From the NCBI GenBank assembly GCA_033296705.1, contig MU856910.1, forward strand, positions 1 through 64,000: a stretch of DNA of 64,000 bases, given 5' to 3'. This DNA is from Chaetomidium leptoderma (lineage: Eukaryota > Ascomycota > Sordariomycetes > Sordariales > Chaetomiaceae). The notes below the pieces were generated by a model. That model did not search any database. It saw only the letters and a list, made by a program, of their open reading frames with translations, and was not told the origin of the DNA. The position numbers and the translations under genes were made by a program. Of the stretch, positions 12,101 to 23,437 are shown one piece after another (the first letter of the stretch is position 1; the number at the start of each line of letters is the position of its first letter).

Positions 12101-12953
12101 ATGGGAGCCGCGTCGAAAGTACTCCTAGTTGTCCTGCGCATCTGGCAGCTCATTTGCTCCCTGATTGTGCTCGGGATCCTTGCTCGGTTCCTCCACCTGC
12201 TCTCCGACGCCGGGGCGACGAGGGATGGCCGGATCGTTTACGGCATCATTGCTGCATCCATCAGCACAGTATTTGCCATTGTCTTTATCGCCCCATTCAT
12301 GTACTCGTTCCTGGCGTTCCCGGCCGACTTTGCCCTCTTCATCATGTGGCTGGTGCTCTTCTGCCTCCTCATCACTGTAAGTCGTTGTCTTGTTTTGAGT
12401 TGCAACGTTGAACGGGTGAACTGACTTTTTACAAAGCGCACCGGCGTGAACACATGTAGCTCTCCATGGTTCTATAACTATTGGGGATACTACTGGGGTG
12501 GGTGGTGGAACAAGCCGTTTTACGTTGACGGCCCCGCGGATATCGCCTACTCCGGATGCAACCACTGGCGAACCGTTCTGGCTTTCTCCTTTCTGGCATT
12601 GTTTGGGTTCCTCGTCAGCACCTTTCTGGTAAGCCATACCGTCCACTACAGCCTGAAAAAGGGATCTTTAACGCGGCGGACGATAGGGAGCCTACGTTGT
12701 GTGGAAGTGGTGGACGAAGAAGGGGACCGACCGGCATGCAGGGACCGCGAGGTAAGGAATATTCACGCTCAATCTCGTAGTCCCGCAACTTACCTGTACT
12801 TACACGCCACGTTCTAGCACGAGTGGAAACCCACAGACTACACAGATTGGAGGCTCTTCAAACACTGGAGGGGTGGTTGGCAACGCTCAGGGGGCAGCTC
12901 CGGGGTCAGCTCCTGCCACGACCACGGCCGGGCAGACTGGCGCCTATGTGTGA
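12101..12953 (+). CDS. MARVEL-like four-helix membrane protein
   Basis: Four exons give 222 residues: 12101-12376, 12437-12628, 12687-12751 and 12818-12953. The third exon is only 65 nt; phases 0, 0 and 2 fit at the three joins and all introns are GT-AG, with a TTTAAC branch candidate before the second acceptor. The ATG is in a strong context (GTCACCATGG). Four hydrophobic segments are visible, at about residues 7-27, 48-66, 70-92 and 137-157. The loop between the third and fourth is aromatic (WFYNYWGYYWGGWWN) and holds two cysteines. Splicing restores a typical end to helix four (FLGAYVVWKWW) and then a Gly/Thr/Gln-rich cytosolic tail ending in GAYV. MARVEL proteins act at cholesterol- or ergosterol-rich membrane sites. 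The family call rests on topology, not on a search. Confidence 0.75.
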
Positions 12954-13126
12954 GCCCATGCGTGTACTTGAGTGTGAGATGGACCGGCGGCGGTTGCGGT
13001 GGGTAATGGGAATGGTTGGTTGGTCATTTGCAGCCGAGATTAGGAAGAATTGATGAGGAGGGAGTCTGGAAGACCTGAATGGGGCATTATAATAATACTA
13101 CCAACATGCCTTGGAGAGTCTCAGCT

Positions 13127-13156
13127 GCCGGTCTCGTAGCCGCCGGTCTCGTAGCC
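13127..13156. repeat. 15-bp tandem duplication
   Basis: Two adjacent exact copies of GCCGGTCTCGTAGCC. Short, local and without coding context; probably a replication-slippage product. Confidence 0.85.
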
Positions 13157-14982
13157 GCCGCCAGCCAGTCGGTGGCAGTCTGCTTTTCTCCTGAGCCCTC
13201 CCGCAAAATCTCGTGTTGGTAGTGTTGTCCAATCAGTCCTCTATTTTGCCCATTTATACGTCAATTTCCGGATACAGCACTTCAGACAGGTCCTGGAGGC
13301 TGGACCCGCCTTGCGGCGAATGGAGCATCAGCTATACGGAGCGCCGCCGCATCGCCCAATCTCTATTGCGGTCCCAGGTCATCATTAGCTTACACCACCC
13401 AGCGTACCGGCCAGGGCCGATTATTTCTTCACCACCATGGTCGAGCTCTTTGAAGGCTGGGAGCTAGAACAGGTGTCCGAAATAGCCCATTTCATTTCCT
13501 CCCTCATCTACTCCTTCCGACACTTCGCCAAGCATCCGGCCCGGCATCGTCCCAATAACCTCTACCACACACAACACCACCGCAGCCTATCAGAGTTCTA
13601 TACAGAGGTAGAATTGAGCAGATATTCGTTTCTTCTTATAACAGACACAATGCGGAAAAGTCAGTCACCGAGGCAACAGTTGGAAACCTTGAAGGTAGGT
13701 TCCCTCTCGCTTGAGATAGCCACACATCGTTTGTTCCTGTCTGCCTCACTCCGAGATCATCTTCCCTGTGTCCGAGGCCCTCCTTCAGATTTCGTAGATA
13801 GACAAGAAGTACTTCGATACCGCGAGATTCTCTGCCCTGCCCCTATCCCTAGTAGAGCCTTAGCGTCGAACTATTCACTACACATAGCGTAGCACCACGC
13901 TTCGTAAGTGAAGTGGTGGCGCTTGGCGGGCGGCCAAGGGTCTACTCGTAGAGAGTCTTGTGGAGTTTGGGTTTGTTAATACACCAGACTCGATACCAAG
14001 AACCCCGGCACGCAGCCCACGCTTGTCAAGTCCACCGCCAGACTAGTCATTCATTTCAATGCAGAAGAGATGTCCCGAATCCACACAGAAGAGCCCATTT
14101 CCCGAGACCAGCGCTTGCCCAATACACTGCCCATTCCGAACAGATGGACCGCGAGGTAGCGGCTGATGACAGAACTTCTTCACCAGCTACCTCGCTGGGC
14201 AGAGACTGGTGGAAATGATATTTACACCGCCACTAGCATGGAAAAGTTGAATACAACATCAGGCTGGTGGAAGAACAGCAGATCCAATGTGTTGCCTCGA
14301 AGCCAAAAAGCGAGCCAACTTTCACGATGGACGATGGGGTCTCCGTTGTAGCGGTGCGAGAGGCCCTCAGCGCCGAGAGTGACCCCTCCCGAGTCCCGAG
14401 CACCACCAGAAGCCCTTGAGGAATGGACATGCCACCTAAATAGCACTAGCTCGCACGTGGAACCACCTAATAGTAGTAAAGTCTCCAATATCATCTCGAT
14501 TGTCACAACTTAAACATCCCATGCCAAAGTACCCACAACAAGTCGGTGCTGTAATCATTGTAAAGGTCGTGGCTATCTATCGCCGATTTGGGGAAAGTTG
14601 CTTACAGTCCGAAAAGACAATGACAACTATGCAGGAGTTTAGTCACTAGGTATCTACCATCCAAAACCGTGGAACATGAAGCACTATCGGGAGTAGACAG
14701 CATTGGTGGTCCCATGCTGTAGTTGAATGTAGTCCCAGGCTGACATCTCGGGCAGGTCCCTGATGTTTTAAATTGACGACGGCCTGTAGCTGTTCATGAC
14801 TGCAAGGTAGTAGATACCGTAGCGATGGATTCCCTCAAGCTCTGTCCGGATTTCGTGAAGTAGTTTCCCTCGCGTCATCTTCTCCAGGGGGTTTTCCTCA
14901 ACGGGCGAGGTATGTGTCGAACGGGAGGACAGAGGCTGCGGTCCGCTAATACTGCTGCGGCGGGCTCTGACGCCTAGGTACA

Positions 14983-14996
14983 CCCCCCCCCCCCCC
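14983..14996. repeat. C14 homopolymer
   Basis: A run of 14 cytosines followed by TTTT. Its exact length is prone to sequencing error. Confidence 0.9.
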
Positions 14997-15959
14997 TTTT
15001 CTTGCATCCTTTTGTCCTTTATCTTCCCTAATTCCCAAGAACAGGATTAAAACAGTGGCCTTTGCAAGATAACATGTCTGCTATATTAGTAAGACGCTCT
15101 AACTAGCCAAGCTAATCGGGCTGATTTCTTAAAACCCCTTTTCATTGTGGCAGACTCCCTATGTTGAAGAGTAGAGAGCTACCCGAGAGTGCGTCTGCGC
15201 GGACCTTTCAGTCACCAGTGACTTGGGGTTGAGCCACGAGCTAAGTCAGCGGACGCCAGTTGTGTTGTATGTACATACATGCCGAACCATTGGCTGCAGG
15301 TTGCTGCATGCCATGCTGCAAGTGCGTCAACCAATCAACTGCGCAATACTCGCTGCCAAGTACCACGCCGGTCAAACGTCAGACGGAAATATCATCACCA
15401 AATATGGAGAGAGGAGTCGGGAAGCCGGGGAGGACATGGTGAGAGGCAGGGTTGAGAACGGGGGCTTGGGGTGAATGTGTGTTTCAACATTGGTTATCCC
15501 TATCTACATACATGCTGCAGTGGGCCACCCTTCCTGTCGATATCGTTGCCGTTGAGGCCCCCGGAAACGCCGCGAAATGCATCCGGCCCGTCCAATCCCC
15601 ATCCATGTACATGCACGCCGGCGGCGGCGTGCATCAGACGCCCGCGCTAACCGGCCCGATATACAACAAAAGAAACGCTGCGCTTGTTGGTGTCGGCCGA
15701 ATTCGTATTCCGACGATCCAGTGACCGGCACCCTGTGTGTCTGCTCATCCCTTCTCTGCGTCATCGCAACGCAGTTGCTGTCATGCACATTGCGAGCCTA
15801 GCTGCATGTGTGGACCGTCGTATCGTAGGTGCAGGCGTGCCGTCCCGAAATCGCGGGACCCCTGAACTAACCCCGTGAGGGAGGTCTTGCTGGAATGGTT
15901 ACTCAAGCTGCCGCTAGACCCATTCCATCGAAACATTTAGTTGAAGGTATATTGGAAGC

Positions 15960-16439
15960 TCATGCGTAGAGCGCTGCGCCGCCGGTCTCGATGGCCTCAA
16001 TCTCGGCCGCGGTCAGGGGCTGGCGGTGAAAGCGTGTGGGGAGGTCGTTGCGGTCAAAAAACACGCCCTTGGGAGGGGCGACAGAACCGAGCTGGGAGCC
16101 AGCAGCACCGCCGACCCCCGCCTCAGCCGTGATGGTCTTGCGGAGAGGCCCAAATTGCTGGGCGCGGTCGCGGTAGGCGCTGAAGGAGGTGTGCGAGGAG
16201 CTGGTGAAGGACGTCGGCAGGGAGTGGGTCGGCGAGGCGGGATGGGGCTGGGGAGAGTGGTCGACGGATGCTGCCAAGATGCTCATGTCAGCCTCTGCCT
16301 ACAGATTACATGGCGTGCGAACGCTGGTGCCATCGGAGTCGTCGGACATACCAGGAATTGTGCGCTTGCCGATGAATCTAATCGAGGGGGTGCGCTCGGC
16401 ATGCACAGCAGCCTGGCGAAGAACCTTGGTGGTGAACAT
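15960..16439 (-). CDS. ymr-31: Mitochondrial YMR-31/Kgd4-type protein (alpha-ketoglutarate dehydrogenase subunit 4)
   Basis: Two exons on the minus strand, 16352-16439 and 15960-16270, encode 132 residues; the 81-nt intron has a GTATGT donor and a TTGGCAG acceptor and splits an Ala codon. The N-terminus (MFTTKVLRQAAVHAERTPSI) is a typical mitochondrial presequence. It is followed by RFIGKRTIPASVDH, then HPASPTHSLP, AYRDRAQQFGPL and, at the end, PPKGVFFDRNDLPTRFHR and EIEAIETGGAALYA. This order matches my memory of the fungal 37S protein YMR-31, now known in yeast as Kgd4, which tethers E3 to the E1-E2 core of the 2-oxoglutarate dehydrogenase complex in the matrix. The length is near the family norm. 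It is a small gene, easily missed because its first exon is 88 nt. Confidence 0.88.
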
Positions 16440-18699
16440 GGTGGTGATGGTTCAAGTTGCGTGTCGGTTGTGACGGGGAGATCTGAAAGGTCGGGCGGGA
16501 GTTTTGGCAGAGACGTGTGCTCAGTGATTTTTTTCTCCTCGCGACGATTGCTGTCCTGGCGGTTTCGGGGTGCAATGAGCAGAGCTGATGGCAATTGGCA
16601 AGGGCGTGTTGCAGGACAGGTCGAGGGAGGAGAATTGGGCACTGGCAACTCGGAGCAGGTTGCTGGGTCGGGAAAGGGAAAGTTGGGATGGTGGACGGGA
16701 CCTGGGGGGTTTTCACAAGCTCCGAATTTGCTTGCACCAGGTAAGCCACCACGCGCGACCCAGATAACCTAGCCAATCAAAAGACAGGCCCTTGCTTGGC
16801 TTGGGGCTTCTTTGCCCGAAGGCCGGAGTTCACACAAGGCAAAACCACGCCATTGCTCGACACCATCCCACTCTGGAATACAATCCTTGTCTTCTCGCCA
16901 CCCCACTCCGACAACTGTCCCGTTTCTTTCCGCGACGTGATGCTCGGCCAACTGAATTTGGAGATGCGCATCCTCAGAGTCACTCAATTTTGGCTCTCAT
17001 CAAACAGGGCCCGGCATCGACACCCTGGTCGACGTGGGCAGAAAAGCCCCATGGGATTCGAGCATCATTCAATGCGATTCTTCCCCGGCCGTGCACCTTC
17101 GGGTCCCGTCATGGTGGCTCGGTGGGCATCGGCCATCGTGGTCTCCACGTTGAGACCCACCCTTATCTTTCCAATCCCCCGCCATGTCATCTCGCTGACT
17201 GCATTTTCCTTCCCCGCTGCCGCATTGGTGCAATCCTGAGCTGCATAGTGTGATTCTGATGGAGAGTTGGGCGTCAATCAATCATGGGCTTGTGAAACTT
17301 GAACCCCAACGCCTCCCCACTCTGGTTGCTACCTGCTGCAGCGCGTCTGCTTGACGCATTTGTCCCGAAACTAGGCGCACCTCGGCCCGCCGGCCATCTG
17401 TAAGGAACGCCGGGACCGGGGTGAGGTTCACCTGGCATACTCCGTCTCGCCAAATGCTGAAGTCTACCCGCCAACCTTTGTCATCGAGTCCCATCCAAGT
17501 CATCCGGTGTATAGCACAACTTCCGAATCATGACGGGATGCTAATAGTTGGCGTAATACCGGACTTCCGACTTTCGCAACAACGAACCAGCGCAGTGTCA
17601 AAAACCGAGACACCCCAGTGTATTCACCGCGGGCCTGCCACAATAACTGTCTGAATCACCAGCCTTGGCAATTCTCCCGAGTTGTTTGGCGACAATTACT
17701 GGAAGACATGACAGAGCGGACTTCACCTTCGCCATCTTCCAACCATAATACGAGCAGGAGTCGAGTGTTAACCGAGGTCCGCTTCTCTCCGTTGTCGAGG
17801 GGCGCTGCGTCCACATGCCACGGTTCAAGTTCCCTAATTTGTAGCATGTGATTTGGGGAAGTAGGATTAAACGAATGAAAAAAGGTGCTGGAAGCCTTGT
17901 GAGGTATGATAGAAAATCCACGGAGCAAACAGTAACCTCGGATTGATCGACTGGACTGGACGGAGAAAAGACAGAAGAGGGTGGAAAGTGCTAGAAAGGA
18001 CAATACAGTGGAAGGAAGGTAACCTAAACATGGAATAAGGGAAATCAAGGCTTGCCACGAAGTAATCGGTAGAGAATATATACCAGGTATGTACGATGAA
18101 GTTACGGTGTATGTACCTTGGTTTGAGGGAATATACTTCTCTTCCAGCTTGTAGATTCTGTCCTCGGGCTCCTCGTTATTATTCGTAAGCTCGGGTACCC
18201 TTCTTTTCCCGTTTGTCGACCTGCGGCTCATCTCGGACCGTTGGTATCGTGCTCCCAGGCGGCATGGTGCCGTCGGGACGCCTTGAATTGCCGTAGTGGG
18301 AGGCAACTTGATGCGGGCCGCGCGAAGGAGTTTTGGACGAGCTACGGATATTTACTATTGTTTTACTCAAGTGTAATGTGACTATACTAATAGATGAATC
18401 GGCGAAGCACTTGTCCGAACTGATGGTCTTATTATTTCTTTTCTCCCGTTTTCGTTTCTTCTTTTTCCTTTTCAACGTTATATTTTTCTGTCTTCTGTCT
18501 CTTTGGCGAGGGGGCCTGCCAGGTGGTTGCAGCTGCGGCGACGAGATCGGGGCCGTTCCGGGCCGCTACAGTAAATTTACGATCCGACCCGCACCCATAA
18601 GCCTCAGCGATCACGAACTTGAAGCTGCATGTTCATATTCCACGAAGCTTGAGCGCAGTCACCACAACCGATCGAGACGACAACCAACATGCGCGCATA
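16440..18699. other. Intergenic region between two divergent genes
   Basis: About 2.3 kb between the starts of the YMR-31 gene (minus) and the heme lyase gene (plus), so it should contain both promoters. Stretches around 17860-18500 are AT-rich with T/C tracts. Two GTATGTAC words occur near 18085 and 18110. No further gene is supported. Confidence 0.5.
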
Positions 18700-19659
18700 A
18701 TGCACACGGACCTTCTAGACACAGTTCTGGTCGGCCGCAAGGAAGCGACGGCTGAGGGAAACAACACCGTTGAGACGGCAGCAGCGGGGACAACGGCCAT
18801 GAAGGGACCTGCATCAGACGCGGCGCAGGCGGGAGAGGAGGCCAAGTGCCCGGTCGACCACAAAACCCGCGAGGTGTGGCTACAGCAAGCACAGCAAGAG
18901 CGTGCTGCACAGGCGGCGGCAACCGCAACACCACAGAGCCCGCCAGCAGCAACAGGCACAATACCAGCTCCGCCGCCGCAATCCACGTCGTCGTCCTGGT
19001 CGTCATGGCTACGACTCCCCTCCTTCTCGCGACAATCGCAATCCCAGGCCTCGGCCCCGCCCGCAACCCAGACACCGCCACGCACGCAATCGCAGCTCGA
19101 CGAGTCGCGCATCATCTCGACCATCCCGCGCTCCTCCGACCCCGGCCCCGCCGCATGCCCCGACAACAACGAGCAAGAAACAGGCGCTTCCAAAACCGGC
19201 CACTGGGTGTACCCCTCCGAGAAGCAGTTCTTCGACGCCATGAAGCGCAAAGGGCACGAAGCCGCGGCCGCCGACATGAGGACGGTCGTGCCGATCCACA
19301 ACGCCGTCAACGAGCGGGCGTGGGCCGAGATCCTGAAGTGGGAGGCGCCGTACGTGGAGCCCGTGGCCAAGGGCGGGTGCGGCGGACCGAGGCTGCACAG
19401 CTTTGCGGGTCTGGGGAGCGCGACCATGAGCCCCAAGGCGAGGGTCAACACCCTGCTGGGGTATACGGCGCCGTTTGACCGGCACGACTGGGTTGTTGAC
19501 CGGTGCGGGACGAGGGTGGATTATGTGATTGACTTTTATGCTGGGCGGAATGACGGGGCCGGGAAGGGGAAGCTCAACTTTTTCTTGGACGTCAGGCCGA
19601 AGCTGAATACTTGGGAGGGTGTCAAGATGCGGGCGATGCGGGCTACTGGGCTGGCGTAA
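18700..19659 (+). CDS. Cytochrome c/c1 heme lyase (holocytochrome synthase family, probably Cyt2-type)
   Basis: Joins heme covalently to the CXXCH motif of apocytochrome in the mitochondrial intermembrane space. It encodes 319 residues from the ATG at 18700; an in-frame ATG at 18799 is a possible later start. A CPV heme-contact motif (KCPVDH) sits at about residues 49-54. A long Ala/Ser/Pro/Gln-rich spacer follows, then the catalytic core: GHWVYPSEKQFFDAM, HNAVNERAWAEILKWE, FDRHDWVVDRCG, VDYVIDFYAG and FFLDVRPKLNTWEG. HNAVNE and the C-terminal wording resemble what I recall of yeast Cyt2 (c1 lyase) more than Cyc3, but the paralogue is not certain. The residue after WEA that is His in human HCCS reads Tyr here (WEAPY). 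Single exon from the chosen start; an upstream 5' exon cannot be excluded. Confidence 0.85.
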   Translation: MHTDLLDTVLVGRKEATAEGNNTVETAAAGTTAMKGPASDAAQAGEEAKCPVDHKTREVWLQQAQQERAAQAAATATPQSPPAATGTIPAPPPQSTSSSWSSWLRLPSFSRQSQSQASAPPATQTPPRTQSQLDESRIISTIPRSSDPGPAACPDNNEQETGASKTGHWVYPSEKQFFDAMKRKGHEAAAADMRTVVPIHNAVNERAWAEILKWEAPYVEPVAKGGCGGPRLHSFAGLGSATMSPKARVNTLLGYTAPFDRHDWVVDRCGTRVDYVIDFYAGRNDGAGKGKLNFFLDVRPKLNTWEGVKMRAMRATGLA

Positions 19660-20077
19660 TAGGGTGATGGTTTTGAATTAGCAACTGTGGGAAGCGAAGC
19701 GCGGCTGTTCTTGTACTGATAAGTGTCTTTGACTCATGTATCATACCACTCAACCGATTGTTGGGTAGCCGGAAAAGGAAAGGGGGATGACGTTTAGTTC
19801 GACGCGGACGTCATGTAGAAGCATGTAGAGCTGAAATATACAACGGGAAACCCAACCTAGCTTTCGAGATTGCCGATTATAAAATACAGATTTTTCGTCA
19901 TCTGTGTGGTATCATGAGTAAAAATACAAATATCCCAACCGTTGTCCCCCAGTTGCAGTTGCAACATCAGCCTCATGGAATGAACGAAGCGTTTCCTTCG
20001 CCCAGTGGTCGTTTCGCAAGACCATGGAAAAGCCGAGCCCTCCTCTATACATGTTGTAGCCGCACCACCCTGTTCAT
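19660..20077. other. Convergent 3' intergenic region
   Basis: Contains the 3' ends of the heme lyase gene (plus) and the RUS gene (minus). The frame of the RUS gene stays open beyond its proposed stop if the last intron is not removed, so this stretch could be partly coding in an unspliced transcript. Confidence 0.5.
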
Positions 20078-21613
20078 TTAGTCGTGTTTCGCCTCCTGGT
20101 GCCCATTGTTGAGGCGTGTTGGGTCCTTCTCGGGAATATAAAAGACTAGAGAAGGCATCAGTATGAGGACCAAAGCGAGGTCTCAAGGCCGCTCCAAAGA
20201 GTTTTGGCTCACCTTTCCTCCCATCGCCCACTCGCACCCTCACGGGCAGCCTTGTCTCCACGGCATTTACCTCGAGGTCCCAACCCCCGGCCGTCATGGC
20301 CGCGAATATTGTTTCTTTTTGCTCTTCCGATACATAACCAAGCGGCATCTCGTTCTCACAATGGCTCTGCAGCCCGTCCTTGAGCGCCGAGTCGAAGTGG
20401 TAGGCATGGTTGACAGCGTCAAACCAGGCCGAAAGAGGGCTCTTTGTCCCCTCTTTCAGAGCAATCCTCATGTAGAAATACCCGCCGCGATGCCATATCC
20501 CCATGAAATATGTGCTTGTCTCGAAATCGTACCGGTGATAGCCCCTCGGATTCCACCCCATGAGGTCCCCATACGTCGTGAAATCGCAAAACCCCGTGTA
20601 ATCCCCGGTCTTGCTCGTCAGATTTCCCCTCCCATTCCGCAGGATGCTCTCCCTCTGCGACACCTGGTCCGGCGTGAGGACCGTCCCATGGTCAAGCCAC
20701 TCCCGAAACACCAGCGTGGCCCGTTGGCGGTTGAGCGAGCGCATCTTGACGGCGCGCACGGCATGGTAGTTCATGGCCAGGTGGACCCCCACCAGAACCG
20801 TCATCAGCATCCAGACGACCTGCTTGTCCACCACCATGCGCACCACCAGCGACCCGACCAGCATCCCCAGCAAGCTCACCACCGTCTCCTGCGACGCCTC
20901 CTTGGCGTTGAGCTCGGCCAGGTTCCCCGTCAGCGCAAAGTGCGCCGACAGACTGGCCTTGCTCGCATTCGCCGCGACGCCGCACAGCGAGCGGAGCACG
21001 CCGGCCGAGACGATGACGCCGAGTTTGGGAAAGTAGGGCAGCGCGGGCGTGAGCAGGTCGAGGAACTGGGCGCTGTCGTTGAAGATGTCGGCCAGGAAGC
21101 GGTAGAACTTGCACTCGGGCTCGATAGCCTGGCCCATGCGGTGGGCGAACAGGATGGTCGCGATGCGCGAGATGGTGTCGCCCGTGATCTTGAGGATCAG
21201 GGCGCCCGTCGGCGAGGACGACGAGTCGCCGACGCCCAGCCCCTCGAGCACGGCGCGGCTGGCGAGCAGCGACGTGATGGACGAGGCGAAGGCTTGGAGC
21301 GAGTCGTAGGTCTGGTAGGGGAGGTAGTCATCGGTTACGGTGTGCGGGTAGCCGGCGGGGAGGAAGGCGTAGAGTATTGCTTTGGGGAGGGGGACGGCCG
21401 TTTTCTCCTGCGCAGCGGAGGGGGGGGGTCAGCAGAGGGAGAGGTCAAGATGCACAGCTGGGGATTGGCATTGAAATCTAGGGGTAGTATGGAGAGGCAA
21501 TGGGCAAGGTAGACAGCGATACTCACGGACTTGAGCGTCTCCTTTTCGCCGCTGTCGGTATATGTGCAGAGCACCTCGCCCGCCGGGTCGATGTCGTAGA
21601 AGCTCCGGCTCAT
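20078..21613 (-). CDS. RUS/DUF647 family protein
   Basis: Root-UVB-sensitive (RUS, DUF647) family protein; plant RUS1/RUS2 are linked to vitamin B6 homeostasis and auxin, and the fungal role is unknown. Exons on the minus strand are 21527-21613, 20213-21407 and 20078-20145, giving 449 residues. The start is the ATG in GTCACCATGAG (MSRSFYDID). The family signature is visible: GALILKITGDTISRIATILF, FRFLADIFND-like text, a run of small-residue helices (GVLRSLCGVAANASKASLSA), NLAELNAKEASQETVVSLLG and a helix pair before MNYHAVRAVKMRSLNRQRA. The last intron (20146-20212, GTGAGC donor, ACTGAT branch site, CTCTAG acceptor) restores a short tail, VFYIPEKDPTRL. Reading through it instead gives a low-quality 100-residue extension. 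Its 3' end converges with the heme lyase gene. Confidence 0.85.
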
Positions 21614-22186
21614 GGTGACGCCGGCAGTCGTCTGCTCTTTCAAGTTGGGTACTAATAGATCGGGGTCAAACCCAACATGGAATGGAGGGGAAGACAGTGA
21701 CGACAGAGGGACGCCGAAACCGCCAAGGTTGATTAGGTAGGTATGCTGATGGAGATGATGGAAATGCCTCTAGATCCATGGATAAGAGCAGGGGGGGCAG
21801 CTTGCGCGTCCAGTCGCGTGTCCTAGCCCCTGTATTTCCGTCCTTATCCCCTGAAGCGGGAGGAAGGTTCAGTGGTTCTGACGTACCTCATTATAAATCC
21901 GGGGCTTATCAGCCCTTATCGAAATGTGGCTTTGGCGAGGGCTGCAAGCCATCCTTGCTCAAGAATCCGGGGGATCAAGAACCGACACGGCTCGCTGCGC
22001 CGGATCCGATTCGTGGGGCCAGGCCAGACACAAACGGAAACCGCATGTAGAAATCGCCGCTCCTGTGTGCGCCGCCAGTCTAACAACAATATATTCATAA
22101 CTTTGCGGGCCATCTCAGCACCTGCTATTTCTGCCTCAGATTCCATTCAGATTCAGACGCACGCTTCCTTCAACAATCCCCCAAAA
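21614..22186. promoter_or_regulatory. RUS promoter side and erg19 3' flank
   Basis: About 570 bases upstream of the RUS gene start and downstream of the mevalonate diphosphate decarboxylase stop; both genes are on the minus strand. A TAGGTAGGTA word lies at about 21735. No specific site can be assigned. Confidence 0.35.
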
Positions 22187-23437
22187 TTATCTCCTCGCCG
22201 GAGTTCCGTCCTCGGCCACCAAGTACTCGTCGGTCTTGATGGGCCCCTCCCCAACACCAGTCAGAATCACGCGGCTAACACCACCCTTCAACAGGCTAGC
22301 AACCCCTTCGTCCAAGGAGATGCTGGGCTTTAGCCCCTTGACGACAGCCTCCTTCCAGCCGCCGACTTCACCTCCGAGCACGTGGTAAAGGGTGCCCACG
22401 ACAGGCTCGGTGTCCTTCTCGAGGTAGTAGATGACAGCATTCGGGCCGGCATCAAACGTGTAGGCAGCCACGGTCCTCCCCGCGGCGGCGTTGATCTGCT
22501 CCACGGCGCGAATGGCGGCGCGCGACACATCGTTCATGTAGAAGATGGGCGGGTAGGTATCGGCACAAGTGGCGTGGAACGAGTTGGAGTCGCGCATGGT
22601 GACCTCGGCGAACGAGGCAAAGTCGCGCTCCTGGATGGCCTTCTCCATGGTGGCCATGTTCTGCGGCACCACCTGGGCGATGCGCTGCTGGAACAAGCCC
22701 GACGTGGCCACCGTCTGCTGCATGCCCGACGTTGAGCTGACGCCCTTCTTGGCGGCCGACGCGACGAGGACCAGCGCCCGCATCTCGGGCCAGTGCGCCG
22801 CCTCGGCCACCTGGTCGGCCATGGAATCGCTTCCGTCGGCCGCATCGCCCATGCGCCAGGCCACGTAGCCGCCGAAGAGACTGCGGCATGCCGAGCCGGA
22901 GCCCTGTCGTGCGATCAAGCTCAGCTCCGAGGGCGATGCCGGCAGCTCGTAGAGGTTGGCGATGGCGCGCACCAGCGCGGCAAACCCCGCCGCCGACGAG
23001 GCTAGGCCCGCGGCGGTGGGGAAGTTGTTCTCGGAGACGAGGCGGAGGGGCATGGTCGAGAGCTTCGGGAGGGAAGGGTTGGCGGCCTCCACAGCCTGCC
23101 GGCGAGCGCGAAGCTCCCGGAAGCACGCTTGTGTTCGGGCACCCGAGACATCGGACGCCTCGCCGTTGAGGAGCAGCGAGTCGCCCTCGGAAGTCGGGTA
23201 CGAGGCGGAGCACGAGGCCGTGGTCAGCGTGCGGAGGTCGGACTGCGACAGCGTCACCGAGAGCGAACTGTTGGTGGGCAGGTTGAGCTTGGGATCGCGC
23301 TTGCCCCAGTACCTACGACGGTCAGACAGCGGTCAGAGTTGGGACAGCCAGACGAGGGGCGAGGTGACTCCGTACTTGACAACGGCGATATTGACCGGCG
23401 CCGTGGTGCTGGCGCGATACACTTTCTTGTCCGCCAT
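22187..23437 (-). CDS. erg19: Diphosphomevalonate decarboxylase
   Basis: Catalyses ATP-dependent decarboxylation of mevalonate 5-diphosphate to isopentenyl diphosphate, the last step of the mevalonate pathway feeding ergosterol and prenyl groups. Exons 23376-23437 and 22187-23312 give 395 residues, matching the roughly 396 of yeast Erg19. The 63-nt intron has a GTACGG donor and a CTGAC branch site, and joins as VVKYWGKRDPKLNLPTNSS, the conserved N-terminal block. The GHMP-type ATP loop reads FPTAAGLASSAAGFAAL, followed by SGSACRSLFGGYV and, near the end, FDAGPNAVIYYL with the catalytic Asp. It is the only prenyl-supply gene in the window and lies about 30 kb from the UbiA gene, so I treat it as housekeeping rather than part of the cluster. 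Confidence 0.96.

Larger units (their letters stand above)
12954..15959. other. Intergenic region
   Basis: About 3 kb between the MARVEL-like gene and the 3' end of the YMR-31 gene. It holds a 15-base tandem duplication at 13127-13156, a 14-base C run at 14983-14996, and a GTATGTACATAC palindrome at 15267. An ATG in a CACCATGG context at 13437 opens a 151-codon frame without recognisable features (see findings). Confidence 0.5.

Noticed and set aside
18633..19451. 272-codon frame opposite the heme lyase gene
   Set aside because: Antisense shadow of a strongly supported gene; Cys/Ala-rich text with no family features.
20163..21512. 449-codon plus-strand frame opposite the RUS gene
   Set aside because: Mirror of the RUS coding frame; it is Arg/Gly/His-rich and shows no domains.
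22187..23437. Mevalonate diphosphate decarboxylase as part of the prenyltransferase cluster
   Set aside because: It is about 30 kb away with many unrelated genes between, and its sequence and length are those of the single-copy housekeeping enzyme.
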